From CAZVLE01 sp964627855 (GTDB lineage Bacteria > Bacillota > Dethiobacteria > DTU022), in the NCBI GenBank assembly GCA_964627855.1, contig CAZVLE010000066.1:1-14250 (forward strand): a stretch of DNA of 14,250 nucleotides, in the 5' to 3' direction. The notes beneath the pieces are model-generated. The model ran no database searches. It was given only the letters and a program-made list of their open reading frames with translations, and was not told the origin of the DNA. Position numbers and translations under genes: made by a program. This document shows positions 1 to 7,524 of the stretch, in pieces. Each line of letters starts with the position of its first letter. Positions within the stretch are counted from its first letter, which is position 1.

Positions 1-567
1 AGCCGCAGCACGAAAAGTGCGGTGGTTACTTCCCTGCTTAATACTTTGGCTGCGAAAAGTTTTGAGACAGAAGAACATACCCGGGGCATGCAAAAAATAG
101 CGCAACAAATTGGCGCTAAACTGAATCTGGCCGACAGCGAACTGCACCGCCTGGAGTTACTGATCACCCTGCATGATATCGGCAAGATCAATATTTCTGA
201 AGCTATCCTGACCAAGAACAGTTCGCTCACAGATGACGAATGGGAAGCGATCAAGAAACACCCGGAAATCGGTTGCCGGATCGCCATGGCCACAGAAGAG
301 TTCGCCCACGTGGCTGAAGATATTTTAGCCCACCACGAAAGATGGGACGGGGCGGGTTACCCGCAGGGCTTAAAGGGAAGTAGCATCTCCTTCCCGGCCC
401 GCATTACCGCCATTGCAGATGCTTATGAAGTAATGAGCCACGGCAGGCCCTATAAAAAGGCGATGAGCGATAATGAAATAATTGCTGAATTTAGAAGGTG
501 TTCCGGCACCCAGTTTGATCCGGAACTGGTGGAAATCTTTCTGTCGGTTTTAGAAACCGATGGGTAA
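1..567 (+). CDS. HD-GYP domain c-di-GMP phosphodiesterase, C-terminal part (5' end outside window)
   Basis: The reading frame is open from base 1, so this is the 3' part of a longer gene; a GTG at 22 is in frame but lies inside a linker-like segment and is unlikely to be the true start. The product is an HD-GYP domain, a metal-dependent phosphodiesterase that linearises cyclic di-GMP in the cytoplasm. Counting from the GTG at 22, the usual ligands and signature are all visible: H19 in an EEHT motif, HDIGK at 51-55, HPEIG at 80-84, HHERWDGAGYP at 104-114, and ADAYEVMS...RPYKKA from about 132. Family knowledge says such domains are usually C-terminal to PAS, GAF or receiver sensory domains, which would lie upstream here. 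The frame ends at TAA 565-567 and is followed at once by an in-frame GGDEF stump. An active enzyme is likely because no ligand is missing. Confidence 0.93.
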   Translation, partial: SRSTKSAVVTSLLNTLAAKSFETEEHTRGMQKIAQQIGAKLNLADSELHRLELLITLHDIGKINISEAILTKNSSLTDDEWEAIKKHPEIGCRIAMATEEFAHVAEDILAHHERWDGAGYPQGLKGSSISFPARITAIADAYEVMSHGRPYKKAMSDNEIIAEFRRCSGTQFDPELVEIFLSVLETDG

Positions 568-660
568 AGAGACACACCTGAAAAGCTGATTAAACGGACA
601 GATAAGGCCTTCTATACTTCGAAAGAGAAAGGTAAAAACAAAACCACTGTGCTTATTTAG
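568..660 (+). pseudogene. GGDEF (diguanylate cyclase) C-terminal remnant
   Basis: Directly after the HD-GYP stop codon, and in the same frame, 30 codons read as the extreme C-terminus of a GGDEF domain, ending in TAG at 658-660. The typical terminal pattern, TPEKLIKR then D-KAFY-SKEKGKN, matches the family consensus in which a Leu-Ile helix is followed by AD-ALY-AK--G-N. The catalytic GG(D/E)EF loop and the rest of the domain are absent, so this cannot be functional. It probably marks a deletion that removed a diguanylate cyclase gene or domain next to the phosphodiesterase. The stump is too short for a database-independent assignment to a particular subfamily. Confidence 0.6.
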
Positions 661-819
661 CATGATCAAATGAAGCGTATGTGTTGGAAGAGCAATGTAA
701 CATTAAGGCTATAATTGATAATAACCGGGAAAGTATTATCACTTTATGGAAAAGATTTTTATAAAACAGTAGTAGCACCGAAAGGGATCAGCAATTCACC
801 TAAAATTGTAAGATAAAAG

Positions 820-849
820 GTAATAGCCTAAGCTGTTACATTATTTTTT
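820..849 (+). terminator. Probable rho-independent terminator (possibly bidirectional)
   Basis: Bases 820-827 (GTAATAGC) pair with 832-839 (GCTGTTAC) through eight pairs, one of them a U-G wobble, around a four-base loop. ATTATTTTTT follows at 840-849. It lies 160 bases after the GGDEF remnant stop. On the other strand the hairpin is followed by CTTTT and sits immediately after the stop (841-843) of a - strand frame, so it may have served convergent genes. Confidence 0.5.
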
Positions 850-1071
850 ACGTAACCCTCCAAATTCCTGCTTATTGTCAATATATTTTATGCATTCCGC
901 CAGCCTATGAGCGGACACACGACCAGAAGGTTTATAACCTGTGGTAAAAGCTATAGCCACCGGTTATAAAAATCCCGGCAGAATTGATCATGTCTGTATT
1001 CTCTGATTTAAAGATCTAGATCTTGACGGAAAGGAAAGGACCGCGATCAGGTTTATGATAAAACTGCGTTA

Positions 1072-1093
1072 ACCGGATCCCGGTGGGTTTTTT
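1072..1093 (+). terminator. Weak terminator-like hairpin
   Basis: ACCGG at 1072-1076 pairs with CCGGT at 1080-1084 over a three-base loop, then GGG and six T (1088-1093). The stem is only five pairs, so this is a weak call; no gene clearly ends just upstream. Confidence 0.25.
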
Positions 1094-1200
1094 AAGAACA
1101 CCCGGAGATCACTTGCTGCCGGGCTCCTTGTTTCCCGGTTAAGGTGGCTTTAGAGTTTCCCTCGTTATGTGTATTAATATCGCCTGCAATAGCAGCAATA

Positions 1201-1264
1201 AGGCGGATACCTTGGAACGGCCAATTATTATTGTCATACCATAAGGCTGAGTAATCACGCTGTA
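1201..1264. repeat. Imperfect direct repeat, copy A (upstream of symporter gene)
   Basis: Bases 1201-1240 match 2951-2990 at about 31 of 40 positions by eye, including the shared block GGATACCTTGGAA and a shared ATTATTGTCATA. The similarity continues with small gaps to a common TGTA. The two copies are directly oriented, 1,750 bases apart, and bracket the symporter gene. Both keep a frame reading DTLE then two variable residues then IIIVI, so they may descend from a short coding segment or a shared leader. Confidence 0.55.
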
Positions 1265-1438
1265 ACAATCAATCTTTTAAGTGGCGCCTGGTGGTGTTAA
1301 TCAATGAAGCATAGGCGGGTAAATTTGAAAGGCAGCGGAAAACCATGATATTATAATATGGACAGAAAAGTTAGTTCTTTTCTTGATTATCACTTTAATT
1401 CATATTGGAACAATTATTTTCAGGGAGGAGGTTAGTTC

Positions 1439-2857
1439 ATGAAACAGTATCTGGAAATGATTCATCCAAAACCGCTAACCGATCTTATGAACTACCTGCA
1501 GGGAATGATCAAGGGTAAATTATGGCTGAAAATAATTATTGCCATGATTACCGGACTGGTCACCGGGATTATCCTTTCACCTCAGACAGGGTTGATTGCG
1601 AAAGATACAGCCGAGTTGATCGGCAGTTGGCTGGCGATTCCCGGCAATATATTTCTTGGATTGATCCAGATGATTGTCGTTCCGCTAATCTTTGCTTCAG
1701 TTATTCGCGGACTCGCGTCCTCTGATGATCTGGATCAGCTCAAAAAAATCGGGATAAGGTTAGTCATCTACTTTTTAATCACCACCTCAATCGCCATAAT
1801 TATTGGTTTAAGTGTGAGTATGATCATTGAACCCGGTAATTATATTGACACCGGATTTGCTGAGGTGCATGTAGATGCTGAAGAACTGATTGCCAATGGT
1901 GATGAAACTCCCGATACACCTGACACCGCCGGTCTTCCGGAGATCGTAGTTAGTCTCATCCCTCAAAACCCACTCGGCTCAATGGTTGAACGTGAAATGC
2001 TGCAGGTTGTGCTCTTTGCTGTTTTCATTGGGCTGGCCCTGGTTGCCATGCCCCCAAAACAGGCCCAACCGATCTTAAGCCTGATGGGTTCACTGCAGGA
2101 AGTATGCATGACCGTAGTGCGCTGGGCCATGTATCTCGCGCCCTTTGCCGTATTCGGCCTGCTTGCCCAAATCACGATTAAAGTTGGGCTTGATGCCCTG
2201 CTGGGTATGGCTGTCTATGTTGGAACGGTTATTCTGGGACTTTTGCTGATGATCGTTGTCTATCTGCTAATCGTCAGCTTCTTTGCCCGCTATAATCCAC
2301 TGCACTTCCTCTCAGCAGTTCGTGAAGTGCAGTTACTGGCTTTTTCTACATCCAGCTCAGCTGCGGTAATGCCTCTATCGATGCAGACAGCAGAAGACAA
2401 GCTGGGAGTTCGCCCATCAATATCCCAATTCCTCATTCCCCTTGGAGCCAGTATTAATATGGATGGAACAGCGCTTTACCAGGCAGCGGCAACCGTCTTT
2501 CTTGCCCAGGTTTACAATGTAGAACTCGGCTTACCCGCTCTTCTGTTAATCCTGGTTACCACAGTAGGCGCATCTATTGGCTCGCCGGCCACTCCCGGAG
2601 TAGGAATTGTTATTCTGGCCATGGTACTCAGCAGCGTAGGCATTCCCTCCTCAGGTATAGCGCTGATTATTGGAGTAGATCGCATCCTTGACATGAGCAG
2701 AACCGCTGTAAACGTAACCGGTGACCTTACCGCCTGCCTGGTAATGGATCGCTGGGTCGGGGGAAAAAGAACAGCTGAAGAAGAGCGGCAGGAAGAAATG
2801 AAGCGTAAAGAAAAACGCGCCTGTGATGGTGAAAATGTAGTCTGTGATGAATTGTGA
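1439..2857 (+). CDS. Dicarboxylate/amino acid:cation symporter (DAACS, GltP/DctA type)
   Basis: This 472-residue polytopic membrane protein belongs to the glutamate/aspartate/C4-dicarboxylate:Na+ or H+ symporter family, which works as an elevator-type trimer in the cytoplasmic membrane. Family hallmarks are in order: the hairpin-1 serine motif STSSSAA at 303-309, NMDGT at 340-344, the hairpin-2 region SPATPG at 382-387, and DRILDMSRTAVNVTGD at 414-429. In the last motif the Arg at 421 corresponds to the side-chain carboxylate-binding Arg of aspartate transporters, which favours an acidic amino acid or dicarboxylate substrate. A hydrophilic insert at about 133-168, rich in Asp and Glu, precedes the mid-protein helices. 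The C-terminal tail (443-472) is highly charged, with a Lys/Glu-rich stretch and two cysteines. A GGGAGGAGG site lies 8 bases before the ATG. The gene stands alone, with imperfect repeats on both sides and a DASS-type transporter remnant behind it. The exact substrate cannot be read from sequence. Confidence 0.93.
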   Translation: MKQYLEMIHPKPLTDLMNYLQGMIKGKLWLKIIIAMITGLVTGIILSPQTGLIAKDTAELIGSWLAIPGNIFLGLIQMIVVPLIFASVIRGLASSDDLDQLKKIGIRLVIYFLITTSIAIIIGLSVSMIIEPGNYIDTGFAEVHVDAEELIANGDETPDTPDTAGLPEIVVSLIPQNPLGSMVEREMLQVVLFAVFIGLALVAMPPKQAQPILSLMGSLQEVCMTVVRWAMYLAPFAVFGLLAQITIKVGLDALLGMAVYVGTVILGLLLMIVVYLLIVSFFARYNPLHFLSAVREVQLLAFSTSSSAAVMPLSMQTAEDKLGVRPSISQFLIPLGASINMDGTALYQAAATVFLAQVYNVELGLPALLLILVTTVGASIGSPATPGVGIVILAMVLSSVGIPSSGIALIIGVDRILDMSRTAVNVTGDLTACLVMDRWVGGKRTAEEERQEEMKRKEKRACDGENVVCDEL

Positions 2858-2950
2858 GCGTAACTGCACAGCTATAGTTAAAGTGTACGGCTGTTCCAAG
2901 ATGCCCCGGCTTCACCGACCAATTAAGCTGCTCCTAAGAATTTATGGTCA

Positions 2951-3012
2951 GCGTGGATACCTTGGAAGGGGAAATCATTATTGTCATATTCCAAAGTGAG
3001 CAGTTACCTGTA
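2951..3012. repeat. Imperfect direct repeat, copy B (downstream of symporter gene)
   Basis: This is the second copy of the repeat described at 1201-1264, in the same orientation. It lies about 95 bases after the symporter stop and just before the DASS-type transporter remnant. The similarity fades beyond the shared TGTA at 3009-3012. Confidence 0.55.
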
Positions 3013-3059
3013 GGCTTAAAAAGCGTGTCAAAAAACCGTCACCAAGTGCTGCTGGTAGG

Positions 3060-3344
3060 ATGGGGAGCTGTTTACTGGCCTCTGCCGTATTTATCTTTGT
3101 GGCCCTAGCCTGGATCAGCAGGTCTTTTGTGCTCGAGGCAATTTTCCCGCTGAACAACGACGCCCTGATCGTCATACTTCGAGCAGTAATAACCTTCATC
3201 ATACCCGTTAACCTGGCCCGGCGTAAATTTCTTAACGACTGGGAAACAGCAATAAAAGTGCCCTGGGGAATCCTGATTCTTTTCGGAGGAGGACTTGCTA
3301 TTGCTGGGATAGAAACGGCATCTTTGGGGCCGAATCATCAATAA
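3060..3344 (+). pseudogene. DASS/SLC13-type anion symporter fragment
   Basis: A 94-codon frame reads as an internal piece of a divalent anion:Na+ symporter (DASS/SLC13, CitT/SdcS-like). The telling segment is a hydrophobic helix ending ALAWISRSF, a second helix, then FLNDWETAIKVPWGILILFGGG, which follows the family pattern of a Trp-Glu-Thr-Ala motif before a PWG--LLFGGG stretch. A full member has about 450-500 residues with two repeats. Here both the N-terminal part and everything after the LFGGG helix are missing, and the frame ends in an unrelated NHQ tail. There is no ribosome binding site before the ATG. I read it as a degraded gene next to a functional symporter for similar substrates. 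Confidence 0.65.
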
Positions 3345-3449
3345 ATGTTTATGCAATGGCAGGATAAATTAATTTATGCGTTGAATGTAATGATGATCTC
3401 AAAAATTAAGATATAAAAGTTATCCTGCACATAGTTGATTCGACTGATC

Positions 3450-3455
3450 TATAAT
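3450..3455 (+). promoter_or_regulatory. Candidate -10 element upstream of the FHA-ABC gene
   Basis: A perfect TATAAT lies 75-80 bases before the preferred ATG at 3530, in AT-rich DNA. A -35 at the right spacing is poor (CTGCAC at 3425-3430, 19-bp spacer), so this is a tentative call from the -10 alone. Confidence 0.3.
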
Positions 3456-3529
3456 AGCCTTAGCCTTTAGGAATCCAGAAGGAATTTATCTCTAAGACAT
3501 TGTTTATCTTCAAAGAGGTGTTAGCAATC

Positions 3530-5917
3530 ATGAGGCTAAATGTTACCAGGGGTCCTAATAAGGGTGATAATTTAGTGCTGGAGGGTGGACGTACTTATTT
3601 TATCGGCAGAGATGCGACTGCATGTCAACTCATTTTTTCAGATGCAGGGATATCGCGTAAGCACGCCTCAGTCTTTGTAGATGAAAAGAACAGGGCTCTT
3701 ATTACCGATAATAATAGTCAAAACGGAACTTATCTTAATAACGTAAGAATAACGGATCCAGCAATTATAAATCCCGGGGACATAATCACAATCGGTGAAA
3801 ACCAGCTTGAACTTAACATTGAAGAAGATCAGCACAGTGGACAGAAAAAACAATCTGATTTTTATCCTTCCGCAGATTCACAAAGAAAAACTTCAGCGCT
3901 TGCCAGGGGAACGGTAATCAATCTGGGAAGAGACCCTACCAGCGATATTGTTCTGCAACATCCCCATGTGTCTAGATATCATGCTGTAATTGAGGTTACC
4001 GCCGAAGGAACACTTATCCGTGATCTAAATAGTACAAATGGAACTTATGTTGATGGCGTAAAAATTATCGGCAGCCAAAAATTGGATCCTGATTCGGAGA
4101 TTCGAATTAGTGGTTACCGATTGACGATGGAAGATTTCCAGGTTGTCAGTCATGATGAAACGGCCGGTCAAATTGAGCTTGAGGTTAGAGATTTAAGCCA
4201 GGTTGTAGTTCTTCCCGATGGAGAAGAAAGAGTGATTCTGAATAATTTAAACTTTACGATTAAGCCGCGCGAATTTGTGGCTGTTCTTGGAGGCAGTGGT
4301 GCCGGTAAAACAACCCTTCTCAAAGCCCTTATGGGTATTTGGCCGGCAAAATTTGGCGAACTGCTATTAAACGGTTCGAATTATTATGAGCAGTACGGGG
4401 CATTTAAATCAATGATTGGTTATGTTCCCCAGGATGATATAGTTCATATTGATTTAACAGTTGAAGAGGTCTTAAATTATACCGCCCGCCTGAGGATGCC
4501 GGGTGACACAACACCTGAAGAAATGGCTTCAAGGGTAGAAGAAGTACTAGAAGTTCTCGATCTTACAACCAGGCGGTCAACTCTGGTTAGAAATTTATCA
4601 GGAGGCCAGAGGAAAAGGGTTAGCATCGGGGTAGAGTTGATTACCATGCCGAGTATTATGTTTCTTGATGAACCTACCTCGGGTCTGGATCCGGGTCTTG
4701 AGCTGGTAATGATGGAAATGATGCGCGATATGGCTAACCATGGCCAAACCATCTTTTTGATTACTCATGCCACCTTTAATATCCACCTGTGCGATAAAGT
4801 TGTTTTCCTCTCAGAAGGAGGGCGCCTGGCTTTTTTTGGCACTCCAAGCGAAGCGCTTGAATATTTCGGGGCCAATGATTTTGCAGAGATTTACAAGAAG
4901 ATCAACCTATTGAAGAGCTCAGAGGATTGGCAGTGCGAATATGCCATGTCGCCTCTGGCTGCAAAATATCAGACTCACAGCAGGACAGCTGGTTCCACCT
5001 CCAGCCCATTTGTTAAAAGTAGCCAGTCAAGAATATCTTCTATATTGCAGTGGTATTACCTGACCAGGCGCTATGGCCAGGTAATGATCAGGGATCGAAA
5101 AAATCTATCCTTGTTAATGCTTCAGCCAGTAATTATTGCTGCTATAATCGGTATTTTGTTTTTTAACTATGCACCTGTATTTGAAAAAAGCCCTATTCAG
5201 CCAGAGGAATTGATTGTTACTGAAGCAGTATTACTAACAGGAAACACAGAAGCGGTAGCTGAAAAAAATGTGGAAGCCGAAAAACACCGTCAAAATATGG
5301 CAGTTATCGTTTTCGGTATGGTTATAAGTGCGATCTACTTTGGCGCAACAAATTCTGTGCGAGAAATTGTTAAGGAAATAGTAATCTACAAAAGAGAAAG
5401 GCTTGTTAATTTAAGGATTGCTCCTTACATGATGTCGAAAGTAACTATCCTTGCCTTGCTATGCCTGATTCAAACCTTTTTCTTTCTAGGTATTATAAAA
5501 GTATTTCTCGGTCTTCCATCTTTTATGCTCTCGGCACTGGTATTCTACCTGATATCAATATCCAGCGTATTAATGGGCCTTGCTGTGTCAGCAATTGCCT
5601 CCAACAGCAATGTTGCAACTTCAATTCTACCAATTTTACTCCTGCCCCAGGTACTTTTATCAGGCTTGTTGATACCGATTGAAGATGTCAGGCCGGAATC
5701 ATTACAGGTGGTTTTTAATCTTATCGTAGCCCGATGGGGATTTGAACTGTTAGGTGGAGGTATCATCAATATTAATGAGCTCATAGCTTTTGAAGATAAA
5801 ATTAGAGCTTTCACAGGACCTTTTGAAATTCACTGGTGGGCTCTAATTATTTTTGTCCTGGTATTATACATTGTTTCAACCTTTGCATTGATAAGGAAAG
5901 ATAAAGACCTGTCCTAA
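3530..5917 (+). CDS. FHA-FHA-ABC transporter ATPase/permease fusion (ABCG-like)
   Basis: Domains in order: FHA 1 (about residues 15-95, with IGRD, SRKH and NGTY), FHA 2 (about 127-200, with LGRD, SRYH and NSTNGTY), an ABC ATPase (about 218-450) and an ABC-2 type membrane domain with six or so helices (about 520-795). The ATPase is complete: Walker A GGSGAGKT at 254-261, Q-loop Gln 301, signature LSGGQ at 356-360, Walker B ending LDE at 379-381, and H-loop His 413. FHA domains bind phosphothreonine, so transport is probably gated by a Ser/Thr kinase; that is known for the related mycobacterial Rv1747 architecture but only inferred here. The ATP domain precedes the membrane domain, as in ABCG exporters, so it should dimerise and export. 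I chose the ATG at 3530 because GAGGTG lies 9 bases upstream and the FHA fold begins there; the in-frame ATG at 3500 lacks a well-spaced site. No kinase or phosphatase gene is adjacent. The substrate is unknown. Confidence 0.92.
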   Translation: MRLNVTRGPNKGDNLVLEGGRTYFIGRDATACQLIFSDAGISRKHASVFVDEKNRALITDNNSQNGTYLNNVRITDPAIINPGDIITIGENQLELNIEEDQHSGQKKQSDFYPSADSQRKTSALARGTVINLGRDPTSDIVLQHPHVSRYHAVIEVTAEGTLIRDLNSTNGTYVDGVKIIGSQKLDPDSEIRISGYRLTMEDFQVVSHDETAGQIELEVRDLSQVVVLPDGEERVILNNLNFTIKPREFVAVLGGSGAGKTTLLKALMGIWPAKFGELLLNGSNYYEQYGAFKSMIGYVPQDDIVHIDLTVEEVLNYTARLRMPGDTTPEEMASRVEEVLEVLDLTTRRSTLVRNLSGGQRKRVSIGVELITMPSIMFLDEPTSGLDPGLELVMMEMMRDMANHGQTIFLITHATFNIHLCDKVVFLSEGGRLAFFGTPSEALEYFGANDFAEIYKKINLLKSSEDWQCEYAMSPLAAKYQTHSRTAGSTSSPFVKSSQSRISSILQWYYLTRRYGQVMIRDRKNLSLLMLQPVIIAAIIGILFFNYAPVFEKSPIQPEELIVTEAVLLTGNTEAVAEKNVEAEKHRQNMAVIVFGMVISAIYFGATNSVREIVKEIVIYKRERLVNLRIAPYMMSKVTILALLCLIQTFFFLGIIKVFLGLPSFMLSALVFYLISISSVLMGLAVSAIASNSNVATSILPILLLPQVLLSGLLIPIEDVRPESLQVVFNLIVARWGFELLGGGIININELIAFEDKIRAFTGPFEIHWWALIIFVLVLYIVSTFALIRKDKDLS

Positions 5918-6094
5918 TCTTTAATGACAAAAAAAATATCAGGGTGTAGTTTTAGCTATTCTATAATAGTCGCAGATAATGAAGCAGAGGCAGATATGAT
6001 GGCCGATAAATTAAAAGCGATAAGTAGCAAGAATTGCATCATATCCAGGCCTTTGTGGAAAGATCTGGCCTTCTGGTTTGTGATAACTCATATA

Positions 6095-7096
6095 TTATTT
6101 TTCAGTAGCAACCCGAAGACTCCTGTAGTTCTCCTGAATCCAGATGCCTGTCCTTCTCATGGCCTCTTCATAGGGGACCAGGGTTTTCCAACCCAGGTCC
6201 TCTATCGCCCGGGAGGTGTCCACATCATTGTTTCTACCCATGACACCAGCGGAAAGCATAGTTAAGGGAGATCGAAGATGAAAAAGGTTGCATATCCCTT
6301 CCATGATCCAGCCTCCCACCCAGGCCGGGTAAAAGGGAATGCTCAGGCCCGGCTTTTTACCGACGAATTTACCCAAGTCCATGATGTAGCGTTTCCAGGT
6401 AACCTCCCAGTCGTCACGAAAATGATAGACATTGCCCGCAGCCTTTGCTGAGAGGCCGGCGCGGATGATGCCATCTACCAGACTGTCAACATAGACAAAA
6501 CTGGAGCTGTGCTTTCCGCTGTCGATTAACGGTAACCCCGTGATACTGTAGAACCGATCCAGAATGTCACGTACCCATACACTGCCCGGGCCCGTCACGT
6601 TGGCCGGCCGAAGGATAACGCATTCCATATTACCCTGCTCATGCACGGAAAGTACTGATTTTTCCGTGTCGGTCTTGGCGTCGTTGTAAGGAACTCCCGA
6701 CTTTTTAGGCTGGTCAGTTTCTTTCGCACCCTTCAGGTGATGCCCCAATCCCAGGGCGGCGATGGAACTGATATAGACAAAACGCGAAGCCCTGCCTTCG
6801 GCTTCTTCCAGCAGGTTTTTTGTCGTATTGTATATGGCTTCATAAAACTGTTTTTTTGTGCCCCAGTCGGTGACTCTGGCGGCGCAGTGGAATACGATAT
6901 CCACTTCATCGCAAATTCCCTGCAGGCTTCCCTTCGCCGTGAGATCGCCGCGCATTATTTCCACACCAAGTTTTTCAAGGAGCTCCGTATTTTCTCCCTC
7001 CATGGACAGGGCTCTTGCTGCATGGCCACGCTCCACGAGTTCCCTCACCAGAACCGAACCGATAAAGCCTGTTGCGCCCGTTACAAGTGTTTTCAT
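6095..7096 (-). CDS. NAD(P)-dependent epimerase/dehydratase, extended SDR family
   Basis: The 333-residue product has the extended short-chain dehydrogenase layout. An N-terminal Rossmann dinucleotide site TGATGFIG lies at 6-13, and a DLT acidic turn at 51-53 follows the fourth strand, as in family members that bind the adenine ring. The catalytic Ser lies in ISSIAA (109-114) and the catalytic pair is Y137-x3-K141. RPANVTGPG at 163-171 is the usual substrate-side motif, and the C-terminal part is a small substrate domain. The family includes sugar epimerases, 3-beta-hydroxysteroid-dehydrogenase-like enzymes and flavanone-type reductases, so the substrate is open. A GGAGG site lies 6 bases before the ATG. 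The stump of an acyl-CoA ligase ends 46 bases upstream on the same strand, so the two were probably once one operon, which suggests an acyl or lipid-related role by inference only. Confidence 0.88.
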   Translation of the reverse strand: MKTLVTGATGFIGSVLVRELVERGHAARALSMEGENTELLEKLGVEIMRGDLTAKGSLQGICDEVDIVFHCAARVTDWGTKKQFYEAIYNTTKNLLEEAEGRASRFVYISSIAALGLGHHLKGAKETDQPKKSGVPYNDAKTDTEKSVLSVHEQGNMECVILRPANVTGPGSVWVRDILDRFYSITGLPLIDSGKHSSSFVYVDSLVDGIIRAGLSAKAAGNVYHFRDDWEVTWKRYIMDLGKFVGKKPGLSIPFYPAWVGGWIMEGICNLFHLRSPLTMLSAGVMGRNNDVDTSRAIEDLGWKTLVPYEEAMRRTGIWIQENYRSLRVATEK

Positions 7097-7142
7097 GTCA
7101 TGCCTCCATACAATTTGGCCACTGGCAGTACTGTTACGCTGC

Positions 7143-7376
7143 TCATCCGGCGTATTTACCTTCTGCCTTTAACTTATCGATTTCTTCCTGCTCTAAAACG
7201 CTGAAAGCTATTTTGCCAACCAGTGTTTTCGGTAGATCCGGGCGAAATTCAATTTCACGCGGACAGCTCCACTTTATTAGATGTTCGGCGCAGTAGTCGA
7301 TCAATTCCTTTTCCATGGCAGGGCCCGCCTTACCGGGATCATTTAAGACTACCTTCGCCCGGTTCTTGCAAAGCAA
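7143..7376 (-). pseudogene. Acyl-CoA ligase (AMP-binding) C-terminal remnant
   Basis: These 77 codons read as the C-terminal cap domain of a long-chain acyl-CoA ligase: a KVVLNDP strand, MEKELIDYCAEHLIKW, the segment with CPREIEF, then LPKTLVGKIAF, in which the Lys of GK is the conserved catalytic lysine of the adenylation reaction. Normal enzymes have about 500-560 residues; the whole AMP-binding domain is missing. Upstream on the same strand a different frame reads IIIALQEPGE, the likely remains of the preceding strand, so a frameshift and deletions separate the pieces. No ribosome binding site or start is credible. The end of the gene is intact and lies 46 bases from the SDR start. Confidence 0.85.
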
Positions 7377-7524
7377 TAATAATAGCGTTTATTTCCACCA
7401 TACCGGCATGATTTCCTGCCCGGTTAAAAGTGATGCTGCTACATTCGTTTATATCTCGACGGGTTGCCAGGCCAGGAATCTTGATGTTATGATCAGTTCA
7501 TATTATTTATGGAGATTACATTTA

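Larger units (their letters stand above)
661..1438. other. Gene-poor stretch with decayed fragments upstream of the symporter gene
   Basis: No intact gene is visible in this ~780-bp stretch. It holds three things. A 32-codon open frame on the + strand (666-764, product with EAYVLEEQ and IITLWKRF) has no start signal or recognised family. A 39-codon frame on the - strand (841-960, product ending EFGGLRKK) stops right beside a hairpin and looks like the tail of a lost gene. One copy of an imperfect direct repeat lies at about 1201-1264. The last ~60 bases form the symporter leader, including a TATAAT at 1352-1357 without a good -35 and a strong GGGAGGAGG ribosome binding site just before 1439. 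The whole stretch is best read as decayed intergenic DNA. Confidence 0.5.

Noticed and set aside
1030..1093. Possible T-box or riboswitch leader (ACCGCG followed by a hairpin and T-run)
   Set aside because: Only six bases match the T-box core, no upstream stem structure is apparent, and the symporter start is about 350 bases away.
2944..3108. 54-codon + strand frame starting at the repeat copy B (MVSVDTLEGEIIIVIF)
   Set aside because: The frame has no ribosome binding site, overlaps the DASS remnant in another frame, and the matching frame in copy A stops early. It is kept only as part of the repeat description.
5924..6265. 113-codon + strand frame after the FHA-ABC gene
   Set aside because: It has no ribosome binding site, its second half is antisense to the conserved end of the SDR gene, and its first half matches no family I know. 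The first ~55 residues (with an ADNEAEADMMADKLKA segment) look protein-like and could be a decayed gene tail, but the support is too thin for a gene call.
6737..7204. Long open frames antisense to the SDR gene
   Set aside because: Their codons are the complement of a well-supported dehydrogenase, and the products are low-complexity Ser/Arg/Cys-rich.
7315..7524. Upstream 70-codon extension of the HAD phosphatase frame
   Set aside because: It overlaps the acyl-CoA ligase remnant antisense, has no homology to the family N-terminus, and a good ribosome binding site precedes the ATG at 7525.
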